From: Cyclobacteriaceae bacterium
Lineage (GTDB): Bacteria > Bacteroidota > Bacteroidia > Cytophagales > Cyclobacteriaceae
Direction of reading: 5' to 3'
Length of the DNA stretch: 64,000 nt
Assembly (NCBI GenBank): GCA_028285685.1
Contig: JANQOR010000016.1
Span: 30,966-94,965, forward strand
In this document: in pieces, positions 35,642 to 44,412 of the stretch
Layout: every line of letters starts with the position of its first letter
How positions within the stretch are numbered: position 1 is the stretch's first letter
The notes under the pieces: generated by a model
The model's input: only the letters and a program-made list of their open reading frames with translations
Database searches by the model: none
Told to the model about the DNA's origin: nothing
Translations under genes and position numbers: made by a program

Positions 35642-35976
35642 AAATGCATTTATCGAGGCAGACATTACGTCTCTCGTAGAGCCTGATGCGATCAATTCTT
35701 GAATCTACCTGTGGGAACGTTTCTGCTGAAAACCCTCAAATTGAAGAAGAGGAGAATTCACCTCCTATAGTTGTATGCTGTCTCCTTGAAGTGAATATTT
35801 CTGGTACATATCTTCTCTTCTGTTGAGGATTGAAAGACGTGAACGGAGGAGTGGTAAACATACGTGGATTCACTCTTATAGACGCTCATCATCAGCAAAT
35901 ACCCAATTCTAGGTATTGATCGCCAAGCTTTGTGCAACTAACTTTCTTGTTAGAAATTTTAAAAGAACAAATAAGT
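35642..35976. other. Non-coding gap of 335 bases
   Basis: Between the acyl ligase fusion and the phosphodiesterase-fold gene. It contains a possible interrupted hairpin (CGAG..AGAC with GTCT..CTCG, about 35654-35677) soon after the stop, which could aid termination, but no T-run follows. No coding frame was found that is better than chance. A GTG-initiated extension into this gap (35932) was rejected as a start for the next gene. Confidence 0.4.
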
Positions 35977-36897
35977 ATGTCTAAGATCAAAATAACTACG
36001 TGGAATATTTACTTCTCGTGGAAGTTGGTTAAAAAGGAAGGTTCTCGTTTCAAACTCCAGCAGAAGGCAAGGGGCGAAAATATCGCTGAAGTAATTAGAA
36101 AGATGGACGCAGACATAATCGGAATTCAAGAATGCATGAGTCCATCATCATTAAAGTTTTTTCTAAAACAGCACGATCTGGAATACGACGTTCTACTAAA
36201 TGATGATAATACTACCTATAACCTGGGGTTGCTTTATCGATCTGACAAAATCAAGGCATCAAAGGTAAACTTCGATGCAACTCCCTGGCGGGCTAAAGTG
36301 GGGGATGAAAACAGAAGAACTTATCGGTTTGCAAGAAAACCCCTGATGGTCAAGATCACCTATAAATCTACAGGAAGTGAATTTGTAGTGGCGGTTGTCC
36401 ATACAAAATCTAAAAGAGTGGATTCCGATTTGTCCAGGGAGGAAAAATATGTAAAGAGCATTGACAACCGTAAGAGGATAATAGCAGCAGGAGATCGATT
36501 AAGAGAAATCATGTGGAAAAAAGCCCAGGCAGGCAATTCAGGATTTGATAAGTTTTTGATAATGGGGGATTTCAATGATCATGTAAGTTTTGACTATTAC
36601 GAAAAGATTGTTTTGCGCAGTGGAATAGAATCCTTCATAGGAACGGTCCTTGACCCTGAGAGAATACTATATAGCGCAATTAATTTGAGTGATGGGAAAG
36701 GAATACCTACAACACCGTTCGGAGGGGGCGTTCAACTTGATCACATCATTTATACACAAAGTATGATTACTGCCCGGGGAAATGCTGGAGTCGTTAATAA
36801 TAGTGGCAAAGTTAGAAGCGATCTGGTACCTCTGGATAATGATGGTAAGCAAAGGGATAGTGATCATGCCCCAGTTGAGGTTTTGATCAATGTGTAG
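35977..36897 (+). CDS. Endonuclease/exonuclease/phosphatase (EEP) family protein
   Basis: About 306 residues from the ATG at 35977 (MSKIKITTWNIYF); a GTG-initiated extension of 15 residues lacks support. The EEP catalytic pieces are all present: TWNIYF, IIGIQECM (metal-binding E), LIMGDFNDHV (D and N), LDHIIYT, and the final SDHAPVEV with the catalytic histidine. It has no signal peptide. EEP enzymes are metal-dependent phosphodiesterases that cut DNA, RNA or phospholipid; substrate cannot be told here. It is isolated, with 482 bases of non-coding DNA after it. Confidence 0.92.
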   Translation: MSKIKITTWNIYFSWKLVKKEGSRFKLQQKARGENIAEVIRKMDADIIGIQECMSPSSLKFFLKQHDLEYDVLLNDDNTTYNLGLLYRSDKIKASKVNFDATPWRAKVGDENRRTYRFARKPLMVKITYKSTGSEFVVAVVHTKSKRVDSDLSREEKYVKSIDNRKRIIAAGDRLREIMWKKAQAGNSGFDKFLIMGDFNDHVSFDYYEKIVLRSGIESFIGTVLDPERILYSAINLSDGKGIPTTPFGGGVQLDHIIYTQSMITARGNAGVVNNSGKVRSDLVPLDNDGKQRDSDHAPVEVLINV

Positions 36898-37379
36898 ATC
36901 GGAAATCAAGGCAAGCAACTAATCAAGAGCCCACTATCTTATTTTCTTAAAAAATCTCTCTGCATGGAGCCTGTCCTGAACTTGTATTGGGATTAGGCAG
37001 CAGGGCAGGGGTTAGGGAAAGACAAATGTGCGCGTGATTAGAGGTGATAAAAATAAAGACTGCCTGGTAGCGAGTCATCGCCTTCAGCTCCACTATTTAC
37101 GAAGAATTGACTCACACCCTAACACAAACTACAAAGCAAAAAGCAATCAATGATTTGAGGACGATAGCCTCTTAGCAAAGCTGAAATCAAATACATCCAG
37201 ATAAAACTGTGGGATGGAGTATCAGACTTCAATCACAAAACCTTCACATAAAGAACAGACTCAAGTCCTTTATTTGAAAATCGAATTATCGAGTTTTAGG
37301 CGATGCTGCAAAGCCTGAATTCGATGAATGAGAATGCGCGTACTCAGTTCTACTAGTATTCCTTTTAAATAAAAAAAGT
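36898..37379. other. Non-coding gap of 482 bases with a small hairpin element
   Basis: A 9-bp hairpin with one G-T pair (CCTGTCCTG 36970-36978 with CAGGGCAGG 37001-37009) surrounds GAACTTGTATTGGG. The sequence CTG..CTGAACTTGT.TTGGG.TTA shares a pattern with the repeat at 38.8 kb (CCTGCGCCGAACTTGTTTCGGGGTTA) and may be a third, shorter copy. The remaining bases up to the hydrolase start have no recognisable gene or motif, but end in an A/T-rich tract that could be promoter. Confidence 0.45.
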
Positions 37380-38573
37380 ATGATAATTAAAACAAGAAGA
37401 TTACTCGAATCAATAATAGGGATACTTTCTGTTATTACTTTTTTGACAACCCAATCTTGTGCTCAAAATTCACAAGTAGATCAGATTAAATTATTTAAGG
37501 AGATTGAAGGTGGTTACAATTTTGAGTTTGCCAATGGTGGGAAACTATTTTTAAAAGTTTATACTGAAAATGGATTGTTGTATGGCAGCCAGGGGACTGA
37601 AGAAACGCGAATTCAACTACAAATTCTTGACGCAAAAAAATTGACGTTTGTGCATTATCAACCTGGTGGTGGTAAAAATCATTTTGAATTCAGCAGAGAC
37701 AGACAAAATCAGGTTACGAAATGTGTCTTTACTGCGCCCGATGGTATGAAATTGATTGGACTAAGAGGGGTAAAGAAAAATTTAAACAAGGTTAAAGTAA
37801 CTCAGGTTGAATTTGAGAGTGAAGGAATTACCTTAAAAGGAAAGATTCAAATTCCTGAAGGAGAAGGGCCTTTTCCTAGTGCTGTTATCGTCCATGGATC
37901 AGGCAAAGTGGGAAGGGATGAATACTCAATTCTTTATGAGCCGTACTTAAGTAAAGGAATTGCAATATTGTCGTTTGATAAAAGAGGTGTTGGCGAATCA
38001 GGCGGGACATTTCAAAGTATCAGTCTATATAATGATGATAGGTTTATTTTATTGGCAAAAGATGTCTCAAATGCGGTAAGCAAATTAAAATCATTTGATA
38101 AAATTGACCCCTCGAGAATTGGACTTATCGGTATTAGTCAGGGAGGTTGGATAATTCCCATCACTAACTCACTAAGAAGTGATATTGCTTTCATCATAAT
38201 ACAAGGAGGACCAACTGTTTCCTTTGGTGAAGAAAATTATTATAGCCAGCTCGCAGGTGAAAATTCAGGTGCTTTGACAGAAATGTCACAAGCTGAAATT
38301 TCTAAAAAATTACGTGAAAAAGATCATATTGGATTTGATCCGATGCCTTACCTAATAAAAATGAAGCAACCAAGTTTATGGCTTTATGGAGCAAAAGATA
38401 TCAGTGTCCCTGTTCCGGAAAGTGTAAAAATTCTTAACGACATAAAGCCAAAGTATAATCTTGACATTGAATATCATGTTTATGAGAATGTTGGTCATGC
38501 CGTAGTTTTCGGGGAAACATTTTGGATTGATCAATTTAACTTCCTGAAAAAACATAAAATAATACAACAGTAG
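37380..38573 (+). CDS. Exported alpha/beta hydrolase (dienelactone hydrolase-like), possible lipoprotein
   Basis: A 397-residue protein. A hydrophobic N-terminus ending TTQSC (C27) suggests a lipoprotein signal. Residues ~40-130 are a beta-rich unit (GGKLFLKVYTENGLLYGSQG). From about 145 to the end is an alpha/beta hydrolase: VIVHGSG, a GISQGG nucleophile elbow (S253), acid residue D340 in YGAKDISVP, and histidine H373 in VGHAVVFG. It is likely an esterase acting on an unknown periplasmic substrate. The 647 bases after it hold inverted repeats and an intergenic element. Confidence 0.88.
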   Translation: MIIKTRRLLESIIGILSVITFLTTQSCAQNSQVDQIKLFKEIEGGYNFEFANGGKLFLKVYTENGLLYGSQGTEETRIQLQILDAKKLTFVHYQPGGGKNHFEFSRDRQNQVTKCVFTAPDGMKLIGLRGVKKNLNKVKVTQVEFESEGITLKGKIQIPEGEGPFPSAVIVHGSGKVGRDEYSILYEPYLSKGIAILSFDKRGVGESGGTFQSISLYNDDRFILLAKDVSNAVSKLKSFDKIDPSRIGLIGISQGGWIIPITNSLRSDIAFIIIQGGPTVSFGEENYYSQLAGENSGALTEMSQAEISKKLREKDHIGFDPMPYLIKMKQPSLWLYGAKDISVPVPESVKILNDIKPKYNLDIEYHVYENVGHAVVFGETFWIDQFNFLKKHKIIQQ

Positions 38574-39220
38574 CTCATTGTTGCGGTCAGCAGGAGAAGG
38601 ACGGGTCAGCAGTTCAGAAGTCCACAAAAAAATATACGCCGAATAGTTTGCTAGCTGGAAAACTTCTGCCCTTGGTCGGAAATTCCGCCAGAGCTGAACG
38701 GCGCCTGGAAACTATTTATAGGCGTTCAGCCACAAAAGCTCAATATTCTATTTTGTTATATAATCCCGATATTCAGCTGGACAAGCGTTACAGCCTGCGC
38801 CGAACTTGTTTCGGGGTTAAGCGAAGGAGAGGATTAATACTTAGCGCAGGGTTTCGTTCTAGGAAGTAGTCATAATTTAGTGTAGGAGTGGGCCCTCTTT
38901 CACCATTCCTCCGGTGCGAGACAGCTTATCCGAGGAATTACAATGCCGTCACTAGGGATTGTTGGTAGGGAAAAGAAGAGTTGTGAATGTGCTTGTCTTC
39001 AAAGAGTATTGCACTATACGAATAACTTTCTGCATAGGAGGTCTAACTTATCCAATAAAATAACGAATACCTCATATCTGTTGGTGTGAAATACCAGAAG
39101 TTGGGTATAGGAAGAGTGATTTTTTCGACGTAAGATTAGTGTAAGATTTCTCAACCAGCTTAATACGCAAAACTTATCGGTCTTCTCATCAGGTCAAATT
39201 AAGAAAACACGGCTATAAAA
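38574..39220. other. Non-coding gap of 647 bases before the eCIS locus
   Basis: Holds an 8-bp inverted repeat, GCTGAACG (38693-38700) with CGTTCAGC (38723-38730), then a ~200-base repeat element (listed separately). It ends with about 150 bases of AT-rich DNA before the gene at 39221. A 73-codon frame at 38648-38869 overlaps the inverted repeat and the repeat element and has no protein-like character. This gap separates the eCIS locus from the hydrolase and probably contains its main promoter, though I could not identify a clear -33/-7 pair. Confidence 0.5.
38794..38990. repeat. Degenerate intergenic repeat element, copy B
   Basis: Related to copy A at about 24.7 kb through shared TTTCGGGGTTAAGCGAAGGA, AGCGCAGGGTTTCG and CGAGACA..TTATCCGAGGAATT blocks. 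It can fold into a branched structure: an outer stem CCTGCGC (38794-38800) with GCGCAGG (38844-38850) surrounds a hairpin CCGAA-N5-TTCGG (38800-38814). The copies differ by substitutions and one ~30-base indel. There is no open frame conserved between them, so it is more likely an RNA or mobile DNA relic than a gene. Confidence 0.5.
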
Positions 39221-40648
39221 ATGATCGATTTAGTCAAATTGATCCGTTCACTCTCCCCAAAGGAAGCCTACATCATTAAGAATTTGTACCGGCTTAAGAC
39301 CAAAGGAAATGGAGAGTCTAAACGACTCAAGATGTTTGAGGTTATTTACAATAAAAAGGTGATGGTGGATACAGAAATTGCCCATTATCTATTTCATAAG
39401 CCACCAGATTCCAATTATTCCCATTTGAAAAGCCGTCTCAAAAACGATATCTACGACATGATGTTGGTGTTTCCAAATATGGAAGGAGCGAAGAAAAACA
39501 TCGAATTATATTGTTTCAGACTGTTGTACCAAAGCAAGATATTGATTGAAAAAAATCTAAATAGAGAAGCCTACGAACTATTGAAAAAGGCGGCCAATCT
39601 CGCTGAAAAATATGAATACGCTGATCTATGTGTTTCAATTCACGAAAGCCTTCGGTCAATCGGAATTTCAAATAACGGAAAATCCCGAATCACTTTCGAT
39701 CGTTTAATTCACGACGATATCGTCATGCTGTCTGAATACCTTGAATCGCAGGAACTTCGACTAACATTTGGCAAATTGACCGGCGACCCCGTAGTGTCAT
39801 TAGTTGCCAAGAAGAAGGAGAGCGCTATCAGATCAAAACGGCTTAGGAATTGGCACGACCTGCTCAAAATGAAATTGTTCATTCGAAATGGACAATACTT
39901 CCAAGCACAGCAGTTGGGGAAGCAGTTGCTTTACAAAATATCCGAAAACAAAACAATCAACCCGACTGAACATAAGGCGCTCGCATACATAGAAATGGCA
40001 ATTGCTGCACTCTACTTAAACAAACTAAAAGAATCCTCAGAATATGCGTCTTCAGCAGTTACATGTGCAAGAGGCCTTCATCCATTAGAGTTCTTAGCTA
40101 AAGAACAGGCATTTTTTTCATTCTTGAGACTTGGGGACATTAAAAATGCACTTCAAATGACATCCGAAGTAGCAGTGCAGCTGAAATTCGATAAATATCC
40201 TTTGATAGCACGTAAATGGACATATTTCGAGATTTGCCTAGACTTTATTAGGGGGGACATGAGAAGTGCATTGCGTCGATTGGGAGTAATCAAATTGGGT
40301 AAACAGGAGGAACCTGGATTTGTTTCTGCTGTTAAATCATTGGAACTAATGTGTTTGTCAGAGTTACAAGAATATGAACTTTTTGAATTCAGACTTGAGT
40401 CATTCAGGAAATTGATTCAAAGAAGGAATAACAAACAACTCGATAGATACAAGGAATTCTATCAGTTACTTAAGACTCTCTTAAAGTCCAGATTTGACTA
40501 TACAAAAACATTGTATGTGGAGCGAAACAGCTTTGAAAACTTGCGCAGTGATTTTCAAACTTTCAAGTGGAATCCTGTCGGGCTTGAAATAATTCGATTC
40601 GATGAGTGGTTGAATTCCAAAAGGGTGTCAAATTTCCAAACCAATTGA
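39221..40648 (+). CDS. Large helical-repeat protein at the head of the eCIS locus
   Basis: A 475-residue soluble protein, almost entirely helical, with TPR-like pairs such as EAYELLKKAANLAEKYEYAD and HKALAYIEMAIAALYLNKLKES. The N-terminal ~80 residues (LIRSLSPKEAYIIKNLYRL and SNYSHLKSRLKNDIYDMML) look like a small helical DNA- or RNA-binding unit, although no clear helix-turn-helix is recognised. It is separated by 127 bases from the cap gene, the only sizeable gap within the locus. It could be a regulator or an assembly factor of the injection system; this is inferred from position. It has no signal peptide or membrane helix. Confidence 0.65.
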   Translation: MIDLVKLIRSLSPKEAYIIKNLYRLKTKGNGESKRLKMFEVIYNKKVMVDTEIAHYLFHKPPDSNYSHLKSRLKNDIYDMMLVFPNMEGAKKNIELYCFRLLYQSKILIEKNLNREAYELLKKAANLAEKYEYADLCVSIHESLRSIGISNNGKSRITFDRLIHDDIVMLSEYLESQELRLTFGKLTGDPVVSLVAKKKESAIRSKRLRNWHDLLKMKLFIRNGQYFQAQQLGKQLLYKISENKTINPTEHKALAYIEMAIAALYLNKLKESSEYASSAVTCARGLHPLEFLAKEQAFFSFLRLGDIKNALQMTSEVAVQLKFDKYPLIARKWTYFEICLDFIRGDMRSALRRLGVIKLGKQEEPGFVSAVKSLELMCLSELQEYELFEFRLESFRKLIQRRNNKQLDRYKEFYQLLKTLLKSRFDYTKTLYVERNSFENLRSDFQTFKWNPVGLEIIRFDEWLNSKRVSNFQTN

Positions 40649-40775
40649 CTGATTAAATCATTGAATATCAATTTCTTGGTAGTCCACAACATGTAGAAAC
40701 CCTGTCATTTCCGGATTTATCTTTCCTTCCTTAGAATAGTTTACCAGACTAAATTCCGTGCACTCTTTAATATTT

Positions 40776-41378
40776 ATGATTGAGCATGCACTTGTTTTTC
40801 TTAAGGATCGACTAAACGGCCACTTTGAAGAGACCATGGAGGACAGTCCGGTTGACATTCGCAATATTGTGGATGACAAAGGACATTACCAGATCGAAAA
40901 GCTAGGGCTAACACTGGTCGGAATAGAGGAAGAGCGCGTTTTGAAGCAACAAAACGCATTTAGAAAACTGGCTTCTGGTGATTTCATCAAAGTCAATCCC
41001 GAAATCAAACTAAACCTGTTTCTGCTCTTCAGTGCATATTCCGGCACGAACAATTATAGAGTAGATATCACTTATTTATCGGAGATCTTGAGGTTTTTTC
41101 AGGCTCAAAATGTATTCAACAGCAACATCCATACTGATCTGGATCCGTCCATATCAAAGTTGATCCTGGAGTTGCACACTCCAACTTTTGAGCAAACCAA
41201 TAACATCTGGAGTGCACTAGGAGCAAAATATCTCCCTTCAGTGATGTACAAAGCAAAAATGATCATCGTCCAAGAAGATTTCATCCTTGGGTCTGAAAAT
41301 CGAATCACAGATGTATACCCTGATGTCAAACATTATGATAAAGTTGAACATACAGAAATAGTAGAGCCAAGATCATAA
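40776..41378 (+). CDS. Pvc16/Afp16-like cap protein (DUF4255)
   Basis: About 200 residues from the ATG at 40776 (MIEHALVFLKDRLN); the GTG at 40758 would only add six residues. The start and the NPEIKLNLFLLFSAYSGTNNYRV segment are the DUF4255/Pvc16_N signature, and the SLGAKYLPSVMYKAKMI-like block (here WSALGAKYLPSVMYK) is typical near the end of the domain. Pvc16 and Afp16 end the tube and fix the sheath at the distal tip of eCIS particles. The gene is directly followed by sheath and tube genes, 11 bases later, which supports the call. Confidence 0.9.
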   Translation: MIEHALVFLKDRLNGHFEETMEDSPVDIRNIVDDKGHYQIEKLGLTLVGIEEERVLKQQNAFRKLASGDFIKVNPEIKLNLFLLFSAYSGTNNYRVDITYLSEILRFFQAQNVFNSNIHTDLDPSISKLILELHTPTFEQTNNIWSALGAKYLPSVMYKAKMIIVQEDFILGSENRITDVYPDVKHYDKVEHTEIVEPRS

Positions 41379-41389
41379 AATTCAATGCT

Positions 41390-43360
41390 ATGTTAGAAAA
41401 AACACCCGGAGTCTATGTTAGGGAGATAAAAAAGCTTCCCCCATCTGTTCCTTTAGTGGGAACTGCTATTCCAGCTTTTATTGGTCATACAGAAAGGGCA
41501 CGGTTCAAGGGAGGATCATTACTCAATGAACCTACACCGATTACCTCTTTGCTTGAATATGAAGAACGATTTGGTGGTGAACCCCCGATCGGGTTAGATC
41601 CTATCGAACTTGATGCGCAAAACAACCTGGTCCCAACAACCGTGGAACCAGCTTACTATCTATACGATAGTTTGCGCCTCTTTTTCAATAACGGGGGTGG
41701 AAAATGCTACATCGTATCAGTGGGAAATTATAAAGATAACGTTGCACAACCTTTAATAGAAAAGGGGCTAGAGAAACTCAAGGAGGAAGATGAACCTACG
41801 CTGATCTTGTTCCCTGATGCTGTCAAACTGAATCCTGCAGAATTAGGATCCTTGCAAAGCAGTGCACTCTCGCAGTGCGAGGAGTTGAAAGATCGATTTG
41901 TGATTTGTGACGTGAAAGACACCAGAAATGCTGTGACCGATAGTCAGGCGTTCAGAGATTCAATCGGCTCCAAAAACCTTAAATATGGAGCGGCTTACTA
42001 TCCTTATTTGAAATCTAATCTGCCACGAGATATTAAATATCGATACATAAGGGGAAGGGTTAACAAATTTGCAACACCCATTAACTGGAAGGATTATACG
42101 GACGATATTACGGTAAAAGCAATCATCGATGAATTGAACAGTCTTGTGACGGACTCCACTAGTTTGGAAAATACGCGTGAGACTTTCATCAATGGCCAGG
42201 GCGTTGATAATCTCAAGGACGGGTATGAATCGAAGGTGATAGCCTTCAAAACGGCTATAACTGATGAAGAGGGTGAAGCAACAGTTCGTGGTCGCTTCAT
42301 TGGCCTCATGGATTACGTTTATGATGCGGTCCACACAATCCTGGATCAAGTTGTTAAGGCCGGCGGTGCTTCAAATCCGCTTCGGACAATAATGACTGAC
42401 ATCATTGACGGATACATGAAAATAGAAATTGAAAAGCTAGTGGCCCTGGATAATTCTGCAAAGGACAAAGTCAATGGCACCTACTTTCCACGTTGGAATA
42501 AAGGAGGACGTACCTGGGAGTATGCTGGATGGACAGGCAGTTTTATCGATACCACAGATAACGATGGTGTATATCCTAAAGCTGGCGCAGATGCGGCCGA
42601 GAAAATTGAGAATATGGCCACGGTAGAACGGATGATTACGGATATTTTCGGGCACTTAGACAATGGCGTAAACGCCATTTTTGAAGAAATGGCTATCGTG
42701 GAAGATCAAAAGGAAACTAGTTTCAGGGAACAAATCCCTATAGTAAAAGATCTGTTTGCACAGCTGAATTCGACCAATTCAATCATACCTCCGAGTGGAG
42801 CGGTGGCAGGTGTCTACGCAGCAATAGATCGAACCAGGGGGGTGTGGAAAGCACCAGCAAACGTAAGCCTGACTTCTGTAACAGCTCCTTCGATAAAGAT
42901 CCAGAACGTTCAGCAGGATGATTTGAATGTTAACGTTGATGCTGGCAAATCAATCAATGCCATCAGGTCCTTTTCAGGCAATGGTGTGTTGATTTGGGGT
43001 GCCAGGACCTTAGCTGGAAATGACAAAGAATGGAAATACATTTCTGTAAGAAGGTTTTTTAACATGGCAGAGGAATCCCTGAAGAAAGCTACATCCTGGG
43101 TAGTCTTTGAACCTAACAATGCGAACACCTGGATCAGGATAAAGGCACAAATTGAAAATATGCTGACTGGTCTATGGCGTCAAGGAGCCCTCGTCGGGGA
43201 TGTACCCGAAGAGGCATTCGTAGTCGGAGTAGGTCTGAATGTCACTATGAGCGAAGACGATCTTCTTAACGGCATTTTGAATATTGAGGTCGGACTCCGG
43301 GTCTCGCGTCCTGCGGAGTTCGTATTCCTGAAATTTTCACATAAAACGGAACAACAATAG
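41390..43360 (+). CDS. Contractile tail sheath protein
   Basis: A 656-residue sheath subunit. The N-terminus (TPGVYVREIKKLPPSVPLVG) is the conserved sheath arm that links to the neighbouring subunit. The C-terminal 150 residues (VLIWGARTLAGNDKEWKYISVRR, then FEPNNANTWIRI, VGVGLN, EVGLRVSRPAEFVFLKF) are the core domain shared by phage, T6SS and eCIS sheaths. Between them is a large insertion (about residues 200-470) that would project outwards. PVC and AFP encode three sheath paralogues, but only one is seen here, as in AlgoCIS-type loci. Expression is presumably high; the start codon follows an A-rich stretch with no strong Shine-Dalgarno. Confidence 0.95.
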   Translation: MLEKTPGVYVREIKKLPPSVPLVGTAIPAFIGHTERARFKGGSLLNEPTPITSLLEYEERFGGEPPIGLDPIELDAQNNLVPTTVEPAYYLYDSLRLFFNNGGGKCYIVSVGNYKDNVAQPLIEKGLEKLKEEDEPTLILFPDAVKLNPAELGSLQSSALSQCEELKDRFVICDVKDTRNAVTDSQAFRDSIGSKNLKYGAAYYPYLKSNLPRDIKYRYIRGRVNKFATPINWKDYTDDITVKAIIDELNSLVTDSTSLENTRETFINGQGVDNLKDGYESKVIAFKTAITDEEGEATVRGRFIGLMDYVYDAVHTILDQVVKAGGASNPLRTIMTDIIDGYMKIEIEKLVALDNSAKDKVNGTYFPRWNKGGRTWEYAGWTGSFIDTTDNDGVYPKAGADAAEKIENMATVERMITDIFGHLDNGVNAIFEEMAIVEDQKETSFREQIPIVKDLFAQLNSTNSIIPPSGAVAGVYAAIDRTRGVWKAPANVSLTSVTAPSIKIQNVQQDDLNVNVDAGKSINAIRSFSGNGVLIWGARTLAGNDKEWKYISVRRFFNMAEESLKKATSWVVFEPNNANTWIRIKAQIENMLTGLWRQGALVGDVPEEAFVVGVGLNVTMSEDDLLNGILNIEVGLRVSRPAEFVFLKFSHKTEQQ

Positions 43361-43368
43361 ATAAAGCG

Positions 43369-43803
43369 ATGAATGAAATGTACCCATTGCCAGTTTTTCA
43401 CTTCCAAATAGATTGGGGTGGAACAACGATGAGCTTCACTGAAGCCTCCGGTTTGTCAATTGAAAGCGACGTAATTGAGTATCGTTCGGGGGATAGTCCG
43501 GAATTTACAAGTATCAAGATGCCGGGATTGAGAAAACATGCCAATATTTCCCTCAAAAAAGGAATTTTACCCGACGATAACGAATTCTACGAATGGTTGA
43601 GTCAGACAAAGATGAATAAGCCGCAAAGGCGCGACATAACAATAAGTCTGCTAAATGAAGCGCACGAACCTGTGATGACCTGGAAAGCAAAAAATGCCTG
43701 GCCAGTCAAGGTAGAAGGGCCGGGTCTGAACTCAACCGGTAGCGAAACTGCCCTTGAGACAGTAGAAGTCGCACATGAGGGTTTAACCATCCTGACATCT
43801 TAG
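43369..43803 (+). CDS. Inner tube protein (gp19-like), first copy
   Basis: A 144-residue protein of the T4-like tail tube family. The opening YPLPVFHFQIDWGGT, then EASGLSIESDVIEYRSGDSPEF, LKKGILPDDNEFYEWLSQ and a final ETVEVAHEGLTIL are the standard eCIS tube blocks. It would form the hexameric rings of the rigid inner tube that carries the effector. It has the shorter, more canonical tube form and is immediately after the sheath gene (8 bases), so it is the likely major tube subunit. The second, divergent tube-like gene follows without a gap. Confidence 0.95.
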   Translation: MNEMYPLPVFHFQIDWGGTTMSFTEASGLSIESDVIEYRSGDSPEFTSIKMPGLRKHANISLKKGILPDDNEFYEWLSQTKMNKPQRRDITISLLNEAHEPVMTWKAKNAWPVKVEGPGLNSTGSETALETVEVAHEGLTILTS

Positions 43804-44241
43804 ATGGAGATCTATAGACCCTCAGTCGGCTTTCACTTTAACGTCAACTTTGAATCATTCCCTAGTGATCAGGATATCTCCTTCCAGGAAGTTTCGGGGT
43901 TGACCGTCGATCTCCAAACAGAGGATTTCGTAGAGGGAGGAGAAAACCGGTTTACACACAAATTGCCGATCAGAACCAACTATTCCGATGTGACACTCAA
44001 ACGGGGTCTGATGACCGGATCAGCACTGATTCAATGGGTGAAGCGGGCCATCGAAAACTTCGATTTTCATCCTACCAATCTCACGCTGACGCTGCTGAAT
44101 GAACAACATACGCCACTAACTGCGTGGCATTTGGTACATGCATATCCAATTCAATGGTCTGTTTCAGACTTTAATGCAGAAGCCAGTTCAGTGGTTGTTG
44201 AAACCTTAAAGTTGAATTATCAATTCTTCCGCAGCATTTAA
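43804..44241 (+). CDS. Inner tube-like protein, second copy (Pvc5-like tube initiator)
   Basis: A 145-residue paralogue of the preceding tube protein, starting at the base after its stop. It keeps the tube-fold landmarks (FHFNVNFES, EVSGLTVDLQTEDFVEGGENRF, LKRGLMTGSALIQWV, VETLKLNYQFF), but the loops differ. In PVC, AFP and AlgoCIS a second tube paralogue of this kind sits at the junction of spike and tube and starts polymerisation. The sequence differences and gene order fit that role here. It is a tight member of the operon. Confidence 0.92.
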   Translation: MEIYRPSVGFHFNVNFESFPSDQDISFQEVSGLTVDLQTEDFVEGGENRFTHKLPIRTNYSDVTLKRGLMTGSALIQWVKRAIENFDFHPTNLTLTLLNEQHTPLTAWHLVHAYPIQWSVSDFNAEASSVVVETLKLNYQFFRSI

Positions 44242-44250
44242 TGATTTGAT

Positions 44251-44412
44251 ATGCTAGAAATTAGAGAGCTCGTGATTAAAGCTACTATCCATGACTCTAA
44301 GATGGTTCGAAATGATAATTCACCGAATGATATCAATGAACAGCGTGAATTGGTTGTCAAAGACTGTGTGGACAAAGTGATGGAGTTACTTAAAATGCAA
44401 AAAGCAAGATGA
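44251..44412 (+). CDS. DUF5908 family small protein
   Basis: A 53-residue gene from ATG 44251 to TGA 44412, below most gene-calling cut-offs. It reads MLEIRELVIKATIHDSK at the start, the hallmark of DUF5908, a short family found in eCIS operons. The C-terminal half is helical (INEQRELVVKDCVDKVMELLKMQ). It is nine bases after the second tube gene and overlaps the LysM gene by four bases (ATGA). Its role in assembly is not known. The conserved place between tube and LysM genes suggests a baseplate or chaperone function. Confidence 0.88.
   Translation: MLEIRELVIKATIHDSKMVRNDNSPNDINEQRELVVKDCVDKVMELLKMQKAR

Noticed and set aside
36970-37009. Small hairpin as a terminator for the EEP gene
   Set aside because: There is no T-run after the stem and it lies about 70 bases past the stop; it resembles the intergenic element instead.
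38648-38869. 73-codon frame in the gap before the eCIS locus
   Set aside because: It overlaps an inverted repeat and a non-coding element, and the matching region at 24.7 kb is not open in any shared frame.
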